NCBI RefSeq assembly: GCF_016428915.1
Contig: NZ_JAELTP010000043.1
Location: forward strand, 1-43,996
Source: Pandoraea sp. ASV26
GTDB taxonomy: Bacteria; Pseudomonadota; Gammaproteobacteria; Burkholderiales; Burkholderiaceae
DNA: 43,996 nt
Direction: 5' to 3'
Shown here: positions 9,799 through 18,225 of the stretch, one piece after another
How the letters are laid out: each line of letters begins with the position of its first letter
Position numbering within the stretch: the first letter of the stretch is position 1
Notes under the pieces: generated by a model
Seen by the model: only the letters and a program-made list of their open reading frames with translations
The model's database searches: none
What the model was told of the DNA's origin: nothing
Made by a program: the position numbers and the translations under genes

Positions 9799-10083
9799 AT
9801 GACAACGAAAAAGCAGATCACATACATCAGTCCCGGCCAGACGGCCAAAGCACTGGTGCTGGTCTATCTCACTTTCAGTATTCCGCTGGTACTGCTCGCC
9901 TTCCTGGCAGCCTTCATCCGTTACGGCGACCTGCCGGGACTCGCGTTCATTTCCGCGCTGGTCCTCAACGCCATCGTCGGCTTCGTGCTGCTCTGGATCG
10001 CCTGCCACGCCTATAACTGGGTGGCCGAACGGTTCGGTGGCATCGAAGTCGCGCTGAGCGACGCGCCCGAAGACGAGTACTGA
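9799..10083 (+). CDS. Small two-helix inner-membrane protein, unknown function
   Basis: 94 residues from ATG 9799 (MTTKKQITYIS); an upstream in-frame ATG at 9769 would add ten. Two hydrophobic helices are clear: ALVLVYLTFSIPLVLLAFLAAF and GLAFISALVLNAIVGFVLLW, joined by a short loop IRYGDLPG. The acidic tail ends SDAPEDEY. Both termini are probably cytoplasmic. I do not recognise the family. It stands alone 115 bp after moeA with no strong ribosome-binding site visible, but the clean codon pattern and helices favour a real gene. Confidence 0.75.
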   Translation: MTTKKQITYISPGQTAKALVLVYLTFSIPLVLLAFLAAFIRYGDLPGLAFISALVLNAIVGFVLLWIACHAYNWVAERFGGIEVALSDAPEDEY

Positions 10084-10171
10084 TCCACGCCCTCGCGGCG
10101 GCTGACGTTGGGCGCCTCGCGCCAGCGACAGCGCCGCCCCTTATTTTCTTGCCCCCTCCCCCATCACCCCT

Positions 10172-10654
10172 ATGTCCCTGACGCTGCGCACCGCCACCCC
10201 CAACGACGTCGATGCCATCCATAGCCTGATGCGGGAACTGGCTGTCTTCGAGAAATTGCTGGATATCTTCGAAGCGACGCCGGAAAGCGTGCATGAGGCG
10301 TTGTTCGGAGAAGTCCCGGCAGCCGAGTGTCTGATTGCGGAGTGGGACGGCAAGGTAGTCGGCTACGCGCTGTACTTCCACAACTTCTCGACGTTCCTCG
10401 GACGACGCGGCCTGTATCTCGAAGACGTCTACGTGCAGCCGTCGATGCGTGGCAAAGGTGTAGGACAAGCGCTGTTGCGTCAGCTTGCCCGTATTGCCGT
10501 CGAGCGACAATGCGCACGCTTCGAATGGACGGTGCTCGATTGGAATCAGCCGGCTATCGACTTCTACGCCGCGCAAGGGGCAACGGTGTTGCCCGACTGG
10601 CGTGTGGTGCGCATGACGGGCGAGGCACTCGACAGATTCGCCAGGGGCAGCTAA
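10172..10654 (+). CDS. GNAT-family N-acetyltransferase, diamine/spermidine-acetyltransferase-like
   Basis: 160 residues, one GNAT domain. LRTATPNDVDAIHSLMREL starts the fold. LEDVYVQPSMRGKGVGQALL contains the acetyl-CoA pyrophosphate loop (R/Q-x-x-G-x-G/A as RGKGVG), and DWNQPAIDFYAAQGA is the WN-x-x-A-x-x-FY motif typical of the SSAT-like branch. A polyamine or thialysine-type amine is a likely acceptor by family, but specificity is not shown. The ATG is preceded by a C-rich stretch with no Shine-Dalgarno, so initiation looks weak. Confidence 0.87.
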   Translation: MSLTLRTATPNDVDAIHSLMRELAVFEKLLDIFEATPESVHEALFGEVPAAECLIAEWDGKVVGYALYFHNFSTFLGRRGLYLEDVYVQPSMRGKGVGQALLRQLARIAVERQCARFEWTVLDWNQPAIDFYAAQGATVLPDWRVVRMTGEALDRFARGS

Positions 10655-10702
10655 GCGGCTGAGCCGCTAAATGGCTAAACCCCTATAAACGATTCAGCCC
10701 CG

Positions 10703-10738
10703 GCGCCTTGAGCGCCTTGAGCGTCTTTAGCGCCGTGG
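10703..10738. repeat. Intergenic 9-bp tandem array (about 4 copies)
   Basis: GCGCCTTGA at 10703-10711 and 10712-10720, GCGTCTTTA at 10721-10729 and GCGCCGTGG at 10730-10738, exactly period 9. It lies in the convergent gap between the acetyltransferase gene and rmuC. An AGGGGG/CCCCCT stem (10753-10772) next to the rmuC stop has no T-run. Confidence 0.75.
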
Positions 10739-10777
10739 GGCAGGGAACGCCAAGGGGGTGAGAAAGCCCCCTGCGAC

Positions 10778-12244
10778 TCACGATTCCTCGTCGTCGGTGT
10801 CCAACTCCACGCCCAGCAGTTCGACGGCCTGCTCACCGGGTAGCGCTTCAACGGCCTTGAGCTGACGCGCCATCGCGCGCGTGCGCACTTCGGCCTTGTC
10901 GATCGAGCGGGTCACCGTCTCCAGTTGCGACTTGGTTCTGGCGAGCACATCACCGAACTTGGTGAACTCCGTCTTCACCGCGCCAAGCACCTGCCAGACT
11001 TCACTGGAACGGCGCTCGATCGCAAGCGTGCGGAAGCCCATCTGAAGGCTATTGAGCAGCGCGGTCAATGTCGTTGGGCCAGCCACGGTCACGCGATATT
11101 CGCGTTGCAGCAGATCCGAGAGTCCCGGACGCCGCAGCACTTCGGCGTAAAGCCCTTCCGTGGGCAGGAACAGCAGCGCGAAATCGGTCGTGTGCGGCGG
11201 GGCGAGATACTTTTCGGCAATGGTCTTCGCTTCCTGGCGGATGCGTGTCTCCAACGCCTTCGATGCCTCTTCCACCGCCACCGGGTCCGCGCGCTCCTGC
11301 GCATCGAGCAGACGCTCGTAGTCCTCGCGCGGGAACTTGGCGTCGATGGGCAGCCAGACCGGCGTGCTGCTGTCGCTGCTTTGTCCCGGCAACGCAATCG
11401 CGAACTCCACCCGCTCGGCGCTGCCCGGTTTGGTCGCAACGTTCTTCGCAAACTGGTCGGGCGTCAGCAATTGCTCGAGCAACGCCTGCAATTGCACTTC
11501 GCCCCAGATACCTCGCGTCTTTACATTGGTCAGCACGCGCTTCAGGTCGCCCACGCCAGCGGCGAGCGTCTGCATCTCGCCCAGACCGCGATGCACCTGC
11601 TCAAGACGGTCCGAGACCAGCTTGAACGACTCGCCGAGTCGCTGCTCGAGCGTGGCATGCAGCTTCTCGTCGACGGTGCGGCGCATCTCTTCGAGCTTTG
11701 CCGCGTTGTTGACTTCAATGTCCTTGAGCTTCTGTTCGAGCGTGGCACGCACTTCGGCCAACCGTCTCTCGTTGCCTTCGGCGAGTTGCGTGAGTTGCTG
11801 ATGCTGAGCCTCGCCGAAACGACGCAGTGTCGACGTTTGCTCCTCACGCATCTGCTGCCCGTTGAGCACCAGACTCTGACGCACCGCCTCGAGCTGCGCC
11901 GCGTTCGACTCGGTGAGCTTTGCCAACTGTTGCGCAAAGCCATCGATCTGGTTGTTCTGCACCGTGGCCACGCTCGTCATCTGCGCGGCCAGCGTCTGCT
12001 GGAACTGCGCCATTTGCGCGCTTTGTTCGCCGCGCCCGGCACGTGCGATTTCCGCGAACTCCTGACGCAGCCCGCGCTCGCTGCGATCGGCCGCTTGCAG
12101 CAAGTCATCTCGCACGTGGGTAAGTGCGCCGACGAGCGTCTCGCGCAGCGACGTATCGCCACCGCGTTGCCAGACCTTCACCGCAATCGCGATCATCACC
12201 AACAGATTCAGCGCTGCCAGCGCCACCAACACCATTTCCACCAT
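10778..12244 (-). CDS. rmuC: DNA recombination protein RmuC homologue
   Basis: 488 residues. Residues 1-23 form a membrane anchor (VLVALAALNLLVMIAIAV). A long coiled coil rich in Gln, Glu, Leu and Arg covers about 40-230, then the RmuC nuclease-like domain: NVKTRGIWGEVQLQALLEQLL, LPIDAKFPREDYERLLDA (PD-(D/E)xK-like core), LFLPTEGLYAEVLRRPGL and AGPTTLTALLNSLQMGFRTLAI. RmuC limits recombination at inverted repeats in E. coli, and related proteins are linked to anti-phage defence; the biochemical role is not settled. The acidic tail ends DTDDEES. ATG 12244 or an in-frame ATG three codons on could be the start. Confidence 0.95.
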   Translation of the reverse strand: MVEMVLVALAALNLLVMIAIAVKVWQRGGDTSLRETLVGALTHVRDDLLQAADRSERGLRQEFAEIARAGRGEQSAQMAQFQQTLAAQMTSVATVQNNQIDGFAQQLAKLTESNAAQLEAVRQSLVLNGQQMREEQTSTLRRFGEAQHQQLTQLAEGNERRLAEVRATLEQKLKDIEVNNAAKLEEMRRTVDEKLHATLEQRLGESFKLVSDRLEQVHRGLGEMQTLAAGVGDLKRVLTNVKTRGIWGEVQLQALLEQLLTPDQFAKNVATKPGSAERVEFAIALPGQSSDSSTPVWLPIDAKFPREDYERLLDAQERADPVAVEEASKALETRIRQEAKTIAEKYLAPPHTTDFALLFLPTEGLYAEVLRRPGLSDLLQREYRVTVAGPTTLTALLNSLQMGFRTLAIERRSSEVWQVLGAVKTEFTKFGDVLARTKSQLETVTRSIDKAEVRTRAMARQLKAVEALPGEQAVELLGVELDTDDEES

Positions 12245-12312
12245 CGCGTTGCGACTCCCGTTGACGCTTCCTGATCCTGCTTCCTGAACTTGCCTTTTGC
12301 CGTAACAGCCTC

Positions 12313-12357
12313 GATGGCATCGATGGCCTAGATGGCTGCAATGGCCATAATGACCGC
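12313..12357. repeat. Intergenic 9-bp tandem array (5 copies)
   Basis: GATGGCATC at 12313, GATGGCCTA at 12322, GATGGCTGC at 12331, AATGGCCAT at 12340 and AATGACCGC at 12349. The phase is kept exactly at 9 bp. It lies directly after the stop of the hydroxyacid reductase gene (12363 on the minus strand) and before rmuC. Confidence 0.8.
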
Positions 12358-12362
12358 TGCCG

Positions 12363-13352
12363 TTACGCCTTGCGCGCCGCCGGATTCAGCAGACATGGCG
12401 GCTTACCCGCCGCTGCCCCGAATCCCAGTGCAGCAATCAAATTGTCGGCCGCCAGACTTGCCATGCCGCGACGCGTGGCCGCCGATGCGCTCGCGATATG
12501 CGGCGTCAGCACGATATTCGACACTTTGAGCAAATCGGGATGCACGGTCGGCTCGCCCTCGAAAACATCGAGACCGGCTGCCGCAATCTGCCGATTCGCG
12601 AGCGCGGCAGCGAGTGCCGCATCGTCGACGATACCGCCGCGTGCCAAGTTCACCAGCGTGGCCGTCGGCTTCATCACGGCCAGCTCTGCGGCGCCGATCG
12701 TGTGATGCGTCGCTGCCGAATACGGCAATACCAGAATGACGTGATCCGCCGTGCGCAGCAGCGTGTCCTTGTCGACGTAGCTCGCGTTGCAGGCGGCTTC
12801 CGTCGCCGCATCGAGACGCGTGCGGTTGTGATACACGACCCGCATGCGAAAGCCCATTGCGCGGCGCGCAATCGCTTGTCCGATGCGCCCCATACCGACG
12901 ATACCGAGCGTGCTGCCGTGCACGTCGGCGCCGAGGAACATGTCGTAAGCCCACTTGTCCCAATGCCCTTCACGCAGCCAGCGCTCCGACTCGGTCACAC
13001 GACGCGCCGTTGCCATCAGCAGCGCCCACCCGAAATCGGCCGTCGTCTCATTCAGCACGTCAGGCGTGTTCGTCGCCATCACGCCGGCGGCGGTCATGGC
13101 GTCGATATCGAAGTTGTTGTAGCCCACGGCCATATTGGCCACCACACGCAGATGCGGCGCACCGGCAAGCACGGAGGCATCGATGCGTTCGCTCGCCGTG
13201 GTGATCGCCCCGGCCTTGTCGGCCAGTCGGGCGCGCAGCTCGTCGCGCGAGAACACCGTGTCGGCATCGTTGCGTTCGACCTCGAAGTACTGCGCCAGAC
13301 GCTCAATCACGTCGGGGAAAATGGCTCGGGCTACCAGAATCTTCGGTTTCAC
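12363..13352 (-). CDS. D-2-hydroxyacid dehydrogenase, glyoxylate/hydroxypyruvate (2-ketogluconate) reductase type
   Basis: 329 residues from the GTG at 13350-13352 (VKPKILVARAIFPDV), the family's usual length; an in-frame ATG at 13403 would add 17 residues unlike the family. The Rossmann nucleotide loop is GIVGMGRIGQAIA. Catalytic residues are visible as Arg in VNLARGGIVDD, Glu in GLDVFEGEP and His in LTPHIASASA. NMAVGYNNFD is a substrate-loop motif of GhrB/GyaR enzymes. The reaction is NAD(P)H-dependent reduction of glyoxylate, hydroxypyruvate or 2-ketogluconate. The antiporter gene lies just upstream on the same strand (52-bp gap), and the glycolate oxidase operon is 8 kb away. Confidence 0.92.
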   Translation of the reverse strand: MKPKILVARAIFPDVIERLAQYFEVERNDADTVFSRDELRARLADKAGAITTASERIDASVLAGAPHLRVVANMAVGYNNFDIDAMTAAGVMATNTPDVLNETTADFGWALLMATARRVTESERWLREGHWDKWAYDMFLGADVHGSTLGIVGMGRIGQAIARRAMGFRMRVVYHNRTRLDAATEAACNASYVDKDTLLRTADHVILVLPYSAATHHTIGAAELAVMKPTATLVNLARGGIVDDAALAAALANRQIAAAGLDVFEGEPTVHPDLLKVSNIVLTPHIASASAATRRGMASLAADNLIAALGFGAAAGKPPCLLNPAARKA

Positions 13353-13404
13353 CAGTGGTCTCGCAGAGGTTGGCCGCGTGGCAATGTCGCGGCTTAGAAG
13401 CATC

Positions 13405-14823
13405 TCAGAAGAAGATCAGCGTCGTCAAAACAAACAGCGGCAGCAGAATCGCGCCCGACCACAGCATATAGCCGAAGAAACTCGGCATGCGAACGCCGCG
13501 TTGCTCAGCGATGGCCTTCACCATGAAGTTCGGCGCATTGCCGATGTAGGTGTTGGCGCCCATGAACACCGCCCCTGCCGAGATCGCCGCCAGGGTGGTG
13601 GCGCCGGCCGTCATCAGCGTTGCCGCGTCGCCGCCAGCCGTGTTGAAGAACACCAGATACGTCGGCGCATTGTCGAGGAACGACGAGAGAATACCCGTGG
13701 CCCAGAAGTACATGACGTCGTCCGGCGCACCGCCCGGCCCCGTCACCAGACGAATCACCCAGCCAAGCGCGCCAGCTTCGCCCGCGCGCAGAATGGCCAC
13801 CACCGGAATGATCGTCAGGAAGATGCCGGCAAACAACTTGGCGACTTCCTTCATCGGCTCCCAGTTGAAATCGTTGCCTTCACGCGCCGTGCGCGGCGTA
13901 ATCGCCAGCGACATCAACGTCACCACGATCAATCCAACGTCGCGCGCAATGTTTTGCAGTTCGACAGGCGTGCCGAAGACGTCAAACTCGACGCCCGGTT
14001 TCCAGACCCCGCTCATCAGCACGAGCCCCACGGCCGCAGCGAGCAACACGAAGTTGCGCTTGCCTTCGAGTCGCAACGGCACGTCAGTCGGCGTCGGGTC
14101 CAACTGTTCGATCTGACGCTCGTTCTTCTGGCGGAAGAAATAGCTATCGATCAGGAAGAAGAGCACCAGCAGCACGGCGCAGATGAAGAGCGTCTCCGGC
14201 CAGAGGTGGGTCGTCGTCCAGAAGAACTCGACCCCTTGCAGGAACCCGAGGAAGAGCGGCGGATCGCCCAGCGGCGTTAGCGAGCCTCCCGCATTTGCCA
14301 CGAGGAAGATGAAGAACACAACAACGTGCACGTTGTGCTTGCGATTGTCGTTCGCGCGAATGAGCGGACGGATCAGCAGCATGGCCGCCCCCGTCGTGCC
14401 CATGATGCTCGCGAGCACCGTACCCAGCGTCAGCAGTCCGGTGTTGAGCCACGGCCCGCCTCGCAGGCTGCCGTGAACGCAGATACCGCCGGCTGTCGTG
14501 AACAACGCCGTGAGCAGCACGACGAAAGGAATGTACTCGGCGACCAGGGCATGTACCGCGCCGTACGACGCAGCCCCCACGCCAAATACGAGCGCAAAGG
14601 GCAGCAGAAATGCTGCGCCCCAGAATGCCGCGATCTTGCCGAAGTGGTGATGCCAGAACGCGGGCGCCAGCAGCGGCCCGAGGGCAATCGATAGCAGCAA
14701 GCCCGCAAACGGCACGCCCCACCACGCGACGAGTTGTGCGCCGTCCGGTCCGGCAGCGAACGCCGCAGGACTCGCGAATGCCAGCCCCGCCGCAACCAAT
14801 GCTCCCCAAATCCCCTTTTGCAT
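13405..14823 (-). CDS. NhaD/ArsB-superfamily sodium:proton antiporter-like membrane protein
   Basis: 472 residues, starting with a cleavable or first-helix signal (GALVAAGLAFASPAAFA) and about 11-12 further hydrophobic segments. FIFLVANAGGSLTPLGDPP is the ion-transporter-superfamily motif (NAGG...GDPP) of the NhaD branch, and SFLDNAPTYLVFFN is its repeat in the second half (DNAPT). This supports cation/proton exchange across the inner membrane. Citrate- or arsenite-type specificity is less likely given the close NhaD-type motifs, but substrate is not proven. AGGAA lies 9 nt before the ATG. Confidence 0.9.
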   Translation of the reverse strand: MQKGIWGALVAAGLAFASPAAFAAGPDGAQLVAWWGVPFAGLLLSIALGPLLAPAFWHHHFGKIAAFWGAAFLLPFALVFGVGAASYGAVHALVAEYIPFVVLLTALFTTAGGICVHGSLRGGPWLNTGLLTLGTVLASIMGTTGAAMLLIRPLIRANDNRKHNVHVVVFFIFLVANAGGSLTPLGDPPLFLGFLQGVEFFWTTTHLWPETLFICAVLLVLFFLIDSYFFRQKNERQIEQLDPTPTDVPLRLEGKRNFVLLAAAVGLVLMSGVWKPGVEFDVFGTPVELQNIARDVGLIVVTLMSLAITPRTAREGNDFNWEPMKEVAKLFAGIFLTIIPVVAILRAGEAGALGWVIRLVTGPGGAPDDVMYFWATGILSSFLDNAPTYLVFFNTAGGDAATLMTAGATTLAAISAGAVFMGANTYIGNAPNFMVKAIAEQRGVRMPSFFGYMLWSGAILLPLFVLTTLIFF

Positions 14824-15066
14824 TGCTTATGGTTCCTGTTGATTGATGGTCAACTCCTTACGAGTCGCTGTCACCAGCCAAGTGCCCGAAGTCAGGCAAG
14901 CTTGGGAAATATCTCATACTGAAGGTGCGTACCACCCGATAAACCCAACGCCGATGCCCAGGGTCAACGATCGAAAGATGTGCCACCAAAGCACGTCGAA
15001 ACGCGCTGGCGGGTAAAGACTGTCAGTGTCGGCCCGGCATCGCCGGTCGTGGCGGCCGAGTGCGCG

Positions 15067-15729
15067 TCAGGCCCCGTCGACGATGATGAGATGAACGCGA
15101 TAAGGGCCATGGGCGCCCAGTACCAGCGTTTGTTCGATATCCGCGGTACGCGACGGTCCCGCAATGAAATTGGTGGCGCGCGAGAGTTGACCCCGCTCGC
15201 TACGCATCAGGGCGAAGCCGTCTTCATGGCCCGCGACGATACGCGAAGCCGGTACGACGGCGATGTGCGTCTCGGGCAAGAGCGTGGCCGAAGCGAACGT
15301 CTCCGGCCCCGACATCATCATCAGCGCCCCGGTCTCTGCGATGGCGCAGAAACAACCCGTGATACCGACCATATCGTCGCCATGCGGCTTGCGAAATTCC
15401 ACCTCGCAACCGGCCTGCGTCCAATCGAGATCACGCAATGTCGGCCACGCCACCGCCTGCGTGCTCAGGCCATTGGCCCGCAGATAGCTCGCGGCGGCAG
15501 CCGGCACATCGTGCATACCCGGCACGCGTGCGATCGTGGTCGAGAGCGCCTCCGCCTTGCCGATGAACGTGGTGATGAGATCGGCGGACATTGCCGGACG
15601 CGGTCCTTGCGGATGCCGCGCCAGATAGTCCTCGGCCGCCGCCTGCTCGTTCGCGCGCGCCACGTCGGGACGATGCTGTGCGTTGCGAATGCGGGCAAAG
15701 ATGCGATTGCGGGCGTCGGAGGTATCCAT
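15067..15729 (-). CDS. lutC: LUD-domain lactate utilisation protein LutC (stand-alone)
   Basis: 220 residues from the ATG at 15727-15729, which has AGGA six bases upstream; a frame-matched ATG at 15783 with GAGAG upstream would add 18. The LUD domain spans most of the protein: VGITGCFCAIAETGALMMMS and ATLLPETHIAVVPASRIV are the conserved core. LutC normally acts with the Fe-S proteins LutA and LutB in L-lactate oxidation. Neither is adjacent, so it is an orphan here. A TATAAT box on the minus strand (15831-15836) suggests its own promoter downstream of pncB. Confidence 0.88.
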   Translation of the reverse strand: MDTSDARNRIFARIRNAQHRPDVARANEQAAAEDYLARHPQGPRPAMSADLITTFIGKAEALSTTIARVPGMHDVPAAAASYLRANGLSTQAVAWPTLRDLDWTQAGCEVEFRKPHGDDMVGITGCFCAIAETGALMMMSGPETFASATLLPETHIAVVPASRIVAGHEDGFALMRSERGQLSRATNFIAGPSRTADIEQTLVLGAHGPYRVHLIIVDGA

Positions 15730-15830
15730 GGGTTGTCCTGTGAAGCCGACGCGCCGGTCTGCATCGGCATGCGGCGGCGTCATTTATCGTCTCTCGAAGC
15801 CGCCGTGGCAAGTCCGGCGGGCGATGCGCA

Positions 15831-15836
15831 ATTATA
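15831..15836 (-). promoter_or_regulatory. Candidate -10 box for lutC
   Basis: The minus strand reads TATAAT within CCGCTATAATTGCGC. No good -35 lies 17 bp upstream, so only the -10 supports it. A start near 15824 would leave a leader of about 95 nt to the preferred ATG. Confidence 0.4.
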
Positions 15837-15923
15837 GCGGCTGACCCTGCGGGCGCGACGGGCGTTCGCGCACTATCGGAATCGTCTGGCCCGGCGTTCG
15901 GACAGCGTCTCAGATACGGGGTG

Positions 15924-17117
15924 TCATGCGCCGGCCGCCGGTTCCGGCGCGATCTCGAACACCTGACGCAGATAGGCCAGATACGCGTGGTCGTCGCACA
16001 TATTCTTGCCCGGCGAATCCGAGAGCTTCGCCACCGGCTGACCGTTGCACCGCACCATCTTGATGACGATCTGCAACGGTTGATAGCCGAGGTCGTTGGT
16101 GAGGTTCGTGCCCACACCGAACGCCAGCTTGCAGCGATCTCGAAACCGCTCGAAAAGCTGAAGCACCTTCGGAATATCGAGACCGTCAGAGAAGATCATC
16201 GTCTTGGTGTGTGCGTCGACGCGGTTCTGCGCGTAGTGCTCCAGCAAGCGCTCGCCCCAGGCGAACGGGTCGCCGGAGTCATGACGCGCCCCATCGAAGA
16301 GCTTGCAGAAGTACATATCGAAGTCGCGCAGGAAAGCGGACATGCCGTACACATCCGAGAGCGCGATGCCCAGATCGCCGCGATACTCCTTCGCCCAGGT
16401 CTCGAAGCCGAAGATCTGCGAATCGCGCAGACGGGGGCCGAGTGCCTGACACGCCTGAAGATACTCATGCGCCATCGTGCCGAGCGGCGTGAGGCCGAGC
16501 TTCGACGCGTAATACACATTGCTCGTGCCCGCGAACTGTTCGCCCAATTCGTCGCGCAGCGTGAGAATCACCTCTTCGTGCCACTCCTTCGAGAAGCGGC
16601 GGCGCGTGCCGTAGTCGGCGATCTTGCACTCGCGATAATCCGCCGGCTCGGCGAGCATGCAGATCTTGTCTTTGAGCCGCTGACGGCCCTCCTGAAACGC
16701 CGGCGCGCGCTGCGTATTGCGGAAATACACCTCGTTGACGATGGCGAGTACGGGGATCTCGAAAAGGATCGTGTGCAGCCACGGCCCGCGAATCGTGATG
16801 TCGATCTCACCATTGCCCTTCGGCGATGGCAGCACCGTGATGTGCTTCTCGTTCAGATGGAACAGGTCGAGAAAGTCGACGAAATCGCTCTTGATGAAGC
16901 GCATCGCGCCGAGATAACGCAATTCGGACTCGGTGAAGCGCAATCCGCACAGCAACCGGATCTCGTCCCGAATCTCTTCGACGTACGGCGTGAGGTCGAC
17001 GCCTTCGGTGCGGCACTTGAAGCGGTATTCCACCTGAGCGGCGGGAAAATGATGCAGCACGACTTGCATCATCGTGAATTTGTAGAGATCGGTATCCAGC
17101 AGCGACGTGATGATCAT
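15924..17117 (-). CDS. pncB: Nicotinate phosphoribosyltransferase
   Basis: 397 residues, close to E. coli PncB (400). It makes nicotinate mononucleotide from nicotinate and PRPP with ATP use, in NAD salvage. Motifs: [13 protein letters not shown] at the N-terminus, [26 protein letters not shown] (the His phosphorylated in the enteric enzyme), and the PRPP-binding [11 protein letters not shown] and [10 protein letters not shown]. The ATG at 17117 has GGAG 9 nt upstream; the frame opens eight codons earlier. It diverges from fdxA. Confidence 0.96.
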   Translation of the reverse strand: MIITSLLDTDLYKFTMMQVVLHHFPAAQVEYRFKCRTEGVDLTPYVEEIRDEIRLLCGLRFTESELRYLGAMRFIKSDFVDFLDLFHLNEKHITVLPSPKGNGEIDITIRGPWLHTILFEIPVLAIVNEVYFRNTQRAPAFQEGRQRLKDKICMLAEPADYRECKIADYGTRRRFSKEWHEEVILTLRDELGEQFAGTSNVYYASKLGLTPLGTMAHEYLQACQALGPRLRDSQIFGFETWAKEYRGDLGIALSDVYGMSAFLRDFDMYFCKLFDGARHDSGDPFAWGERLLEHYAQNRVDAHTKTMIFSDGLDIPKVLQLFERFRDRCKLAFGVGTNLTNDLGYQPLQIVIKMVRCNGQPVAKLSDSPGKNMCDDHAYLAYLRQVFEIAPEPAAGA

Positions 17118-17376
17118 GACGACAGGCTCCGGGAGGAGCACTCACGAGAGAGCAGCGAACACTGCCGATCGGCCAACGGCCCATTCGGCAGCGCACGGAA
17201 AGAGCGAACATCGTACCGCAAAGCGGTGTCAACCATGACATCACTGGGGATTGCGCGATCGCGGGACGCCTTGTCCCGCCCGCCTTTCGGCTCTCGCACC
17301 TGCCGCCGCGCGCTGCGTTACAATACGCGCTTTAACGGCCGTTCGAAGCCGTTTCGCGCCCTACTCTGGAGTTGGC

Positions 17377-17700
17377 ATGACGCACGTTGTCACCGAAAGC
17401 TGCATCAAATGTAAATTCACCGACTGTGTGGACGTTTGCCCCGTGGACTGCTTCCGCGAAGGCCCGAACTTCTTGTCCATCGACCCGGACGAGTGCATCG
17501 ATTGCGCTGTCTGTGTGGCCGAGTGTCCTGTGAACGCCATTTATGCCGAAGAGGACGTGCCCGGCGATCAGCAAGCCTTCATTGCGCTCAACGCCGAACT
17601 CTCGCTCAACTGGCCGAGCATTACGAAGACCAAGCCGTCGCTGCCCGATGCGGATCAGTGGAAGGACGTCACCGACAAGCTGCATTTGCTCGAGCGATAA
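17377..17700 (+). CDS. fdxA: 7Fe ferredoxin FdxA
   Basis: 107 residues. Cysteines at 9, 17, 21 and 25 and at 40, 43, 46 and 50 match the [3Fe-4S] and [4Fe-4S] ligand pattern of Azotobacter FdxA-type seven-iron ferredoxins; Cys12 is extra. The roughly 50-residue C-terminal extension ([19 protein letters not shown]) is also typical. It is a small cytoplasmic electron carrier. GGAG lies 6 nt before the ATG. A TACAAT box at 17319-17324 may be its -10. An open frame upstream to 17251 is leader. Confidence 0.95.
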   Translation: MTHVVTESCIKCKFTDCVDVCPVDCFREGPNFLSIDPDECIDCAVCVAECPVNAIYAEEDVPGDQQAFIALNAELSLNWPSITKTKPSLPDADQWKDVTDKLHLLER

Positions 17701-17759
17701 CCCACGAGCGTTATTGGCGGGGTTTGCGCCATTGGTGCAGAAAAAGTGCGCATCCAGTG

Positions 17760-17789
17760 TTGACAGCGTGCAAAAACCGCCTTTATAAT
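17760..17789 (+). promoter_or_regulatory. Consensus sigma-70 promoter of the tRNA-Asn genes
   Basis: TTGACA (17760-17765), 18-bp spacer, TATAAT (17784-17789): both hexamers are perfect. Transcription should start near 17796, about nine bases before the first tRNA. This is the strongest promoter in the window, as expected for stable RNA. Confidence 0.92.
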
Positions 17790-17804
17790 CGCTTTCTCTT
17801 TTGA

Positions 17805-17880
17805 TCCCCGATAGCTCAGTTGGTAGAGCGCCGGACTGTTAATCCGTAGGTCCCTGGTTCGAGCCCAGGTCGGGGAGCCA
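17805..17880 (+). tRNA. tRNA-Asn (GTT), copy 1
   Basis: 76 nt with encoded CCA. Acceptor stem TCCCCGA/TCGGGGA, D arm GCTCAGTTGGTAGAGC, anticodon GTT at 17838-17840 in the stem-loop CGGACTGTTAATCCG, T arm CCTGGTTCGAGCCCAGG. The discriminator base is G. Confidence 0.98.
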
Positions 17881-17896
17881 AGAATTCAGAAGCGAT

Positions 17897-17924
17897 GGCC
17901 TCGCACACGCGGGGCCTTTGTTTT
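17897..17924 (+). terminator. Rho-independent terminator after tRNA-Asn copy 1
   Basis: GGCCTCGC (17897-17904), loop ACAC, GCGGGGCC (17909-17916) with one U-G pair, then TTTGTTTT. It lies between the two tRNA genes, so copy 2 would depend on read-through or on its own promoter. Confidence 0.8.
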
Positions 17925-17966
17925 CGTCAGCGCGCTGTTACAGCGGTGCGCGGCACACAAGTTTGA

Positions 17967-18042
17967 TCCTCGATAGCTCAGTTGGTAGAGCGCCGGACTG
18001 TTAATCCGTAGGTCCCTGGTTCGAGCCCAGGTCGAGGAGCCA
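17967..18042 (+). tRNA. tRNA-Asn (GTT), copy 2
   Basis: 76 nt with encoded CCA and anticodon GTT at 18000-18002. It is identical to copy 1 except for two compensating acceptor-stem changes: TCCTCGA pairs with TCGAGGA, so the fourth pair is T-A instead of C-G. No good promoter is visible in the 86-bp spacer. Confidence 0.98.
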
Positions 18043-18048
18043 AAACGC

Positions 18049-18079
18049 AAAAAGCCTTGCCGCTCGGCAAGGCTTTTTT
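18049..18079 (+). terminator. Rho-independent terminator after tRNA-Asn copy 2
   Basis: AAAAAGCCTTGCC (18049-18061), loop GCTC, GGCAAGGCTTTTT (18066-18078), then one more T. It begins seven bases after the tRNA CCA. The A-tract on the 5' side means it could also act on the other strand. Confidence 0.93.
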
Positions 18080-18158
18080 GTTTTCTGCGCGGGCAATCGC
18101 AGGCAAGACGCCATCGCCCAGATTGTGCGCGTTCCTCACCGGATCCATCGCGCCCATG

Positions 18159-18185
18159 AAAACGGGGCGCCGTTTCCGGCACCCC
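18159..18185 (-). terminator. Rho-independent terminator of oxlT
   Basis: On the minus strand GGGGTGCCG, tetraloop GAAA, CGGCGCCCC (one U-G pair), then GTTTTC. It lies about 40 nt after the oxlT stop. Confidence 0.82.
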
Positions 18186-18225
18186 GCCCTCTCCGACTTC
18201 CTGAACAACACGCTCACTCGCTTGC

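Noticed and set aside
10753-10772. Terminator of rmuC (AGGGGG/CCCCCT)
   Set aside because: Six-base stem without a T-run; insufficient to call.
17805-18042. tRNA-Asn duplication as an attachment site of an integrated element
   Set aside because: The duplicated tRNAs are only 86 bp apart with a terminator between them, and no integrase or foreign genes are nearby.
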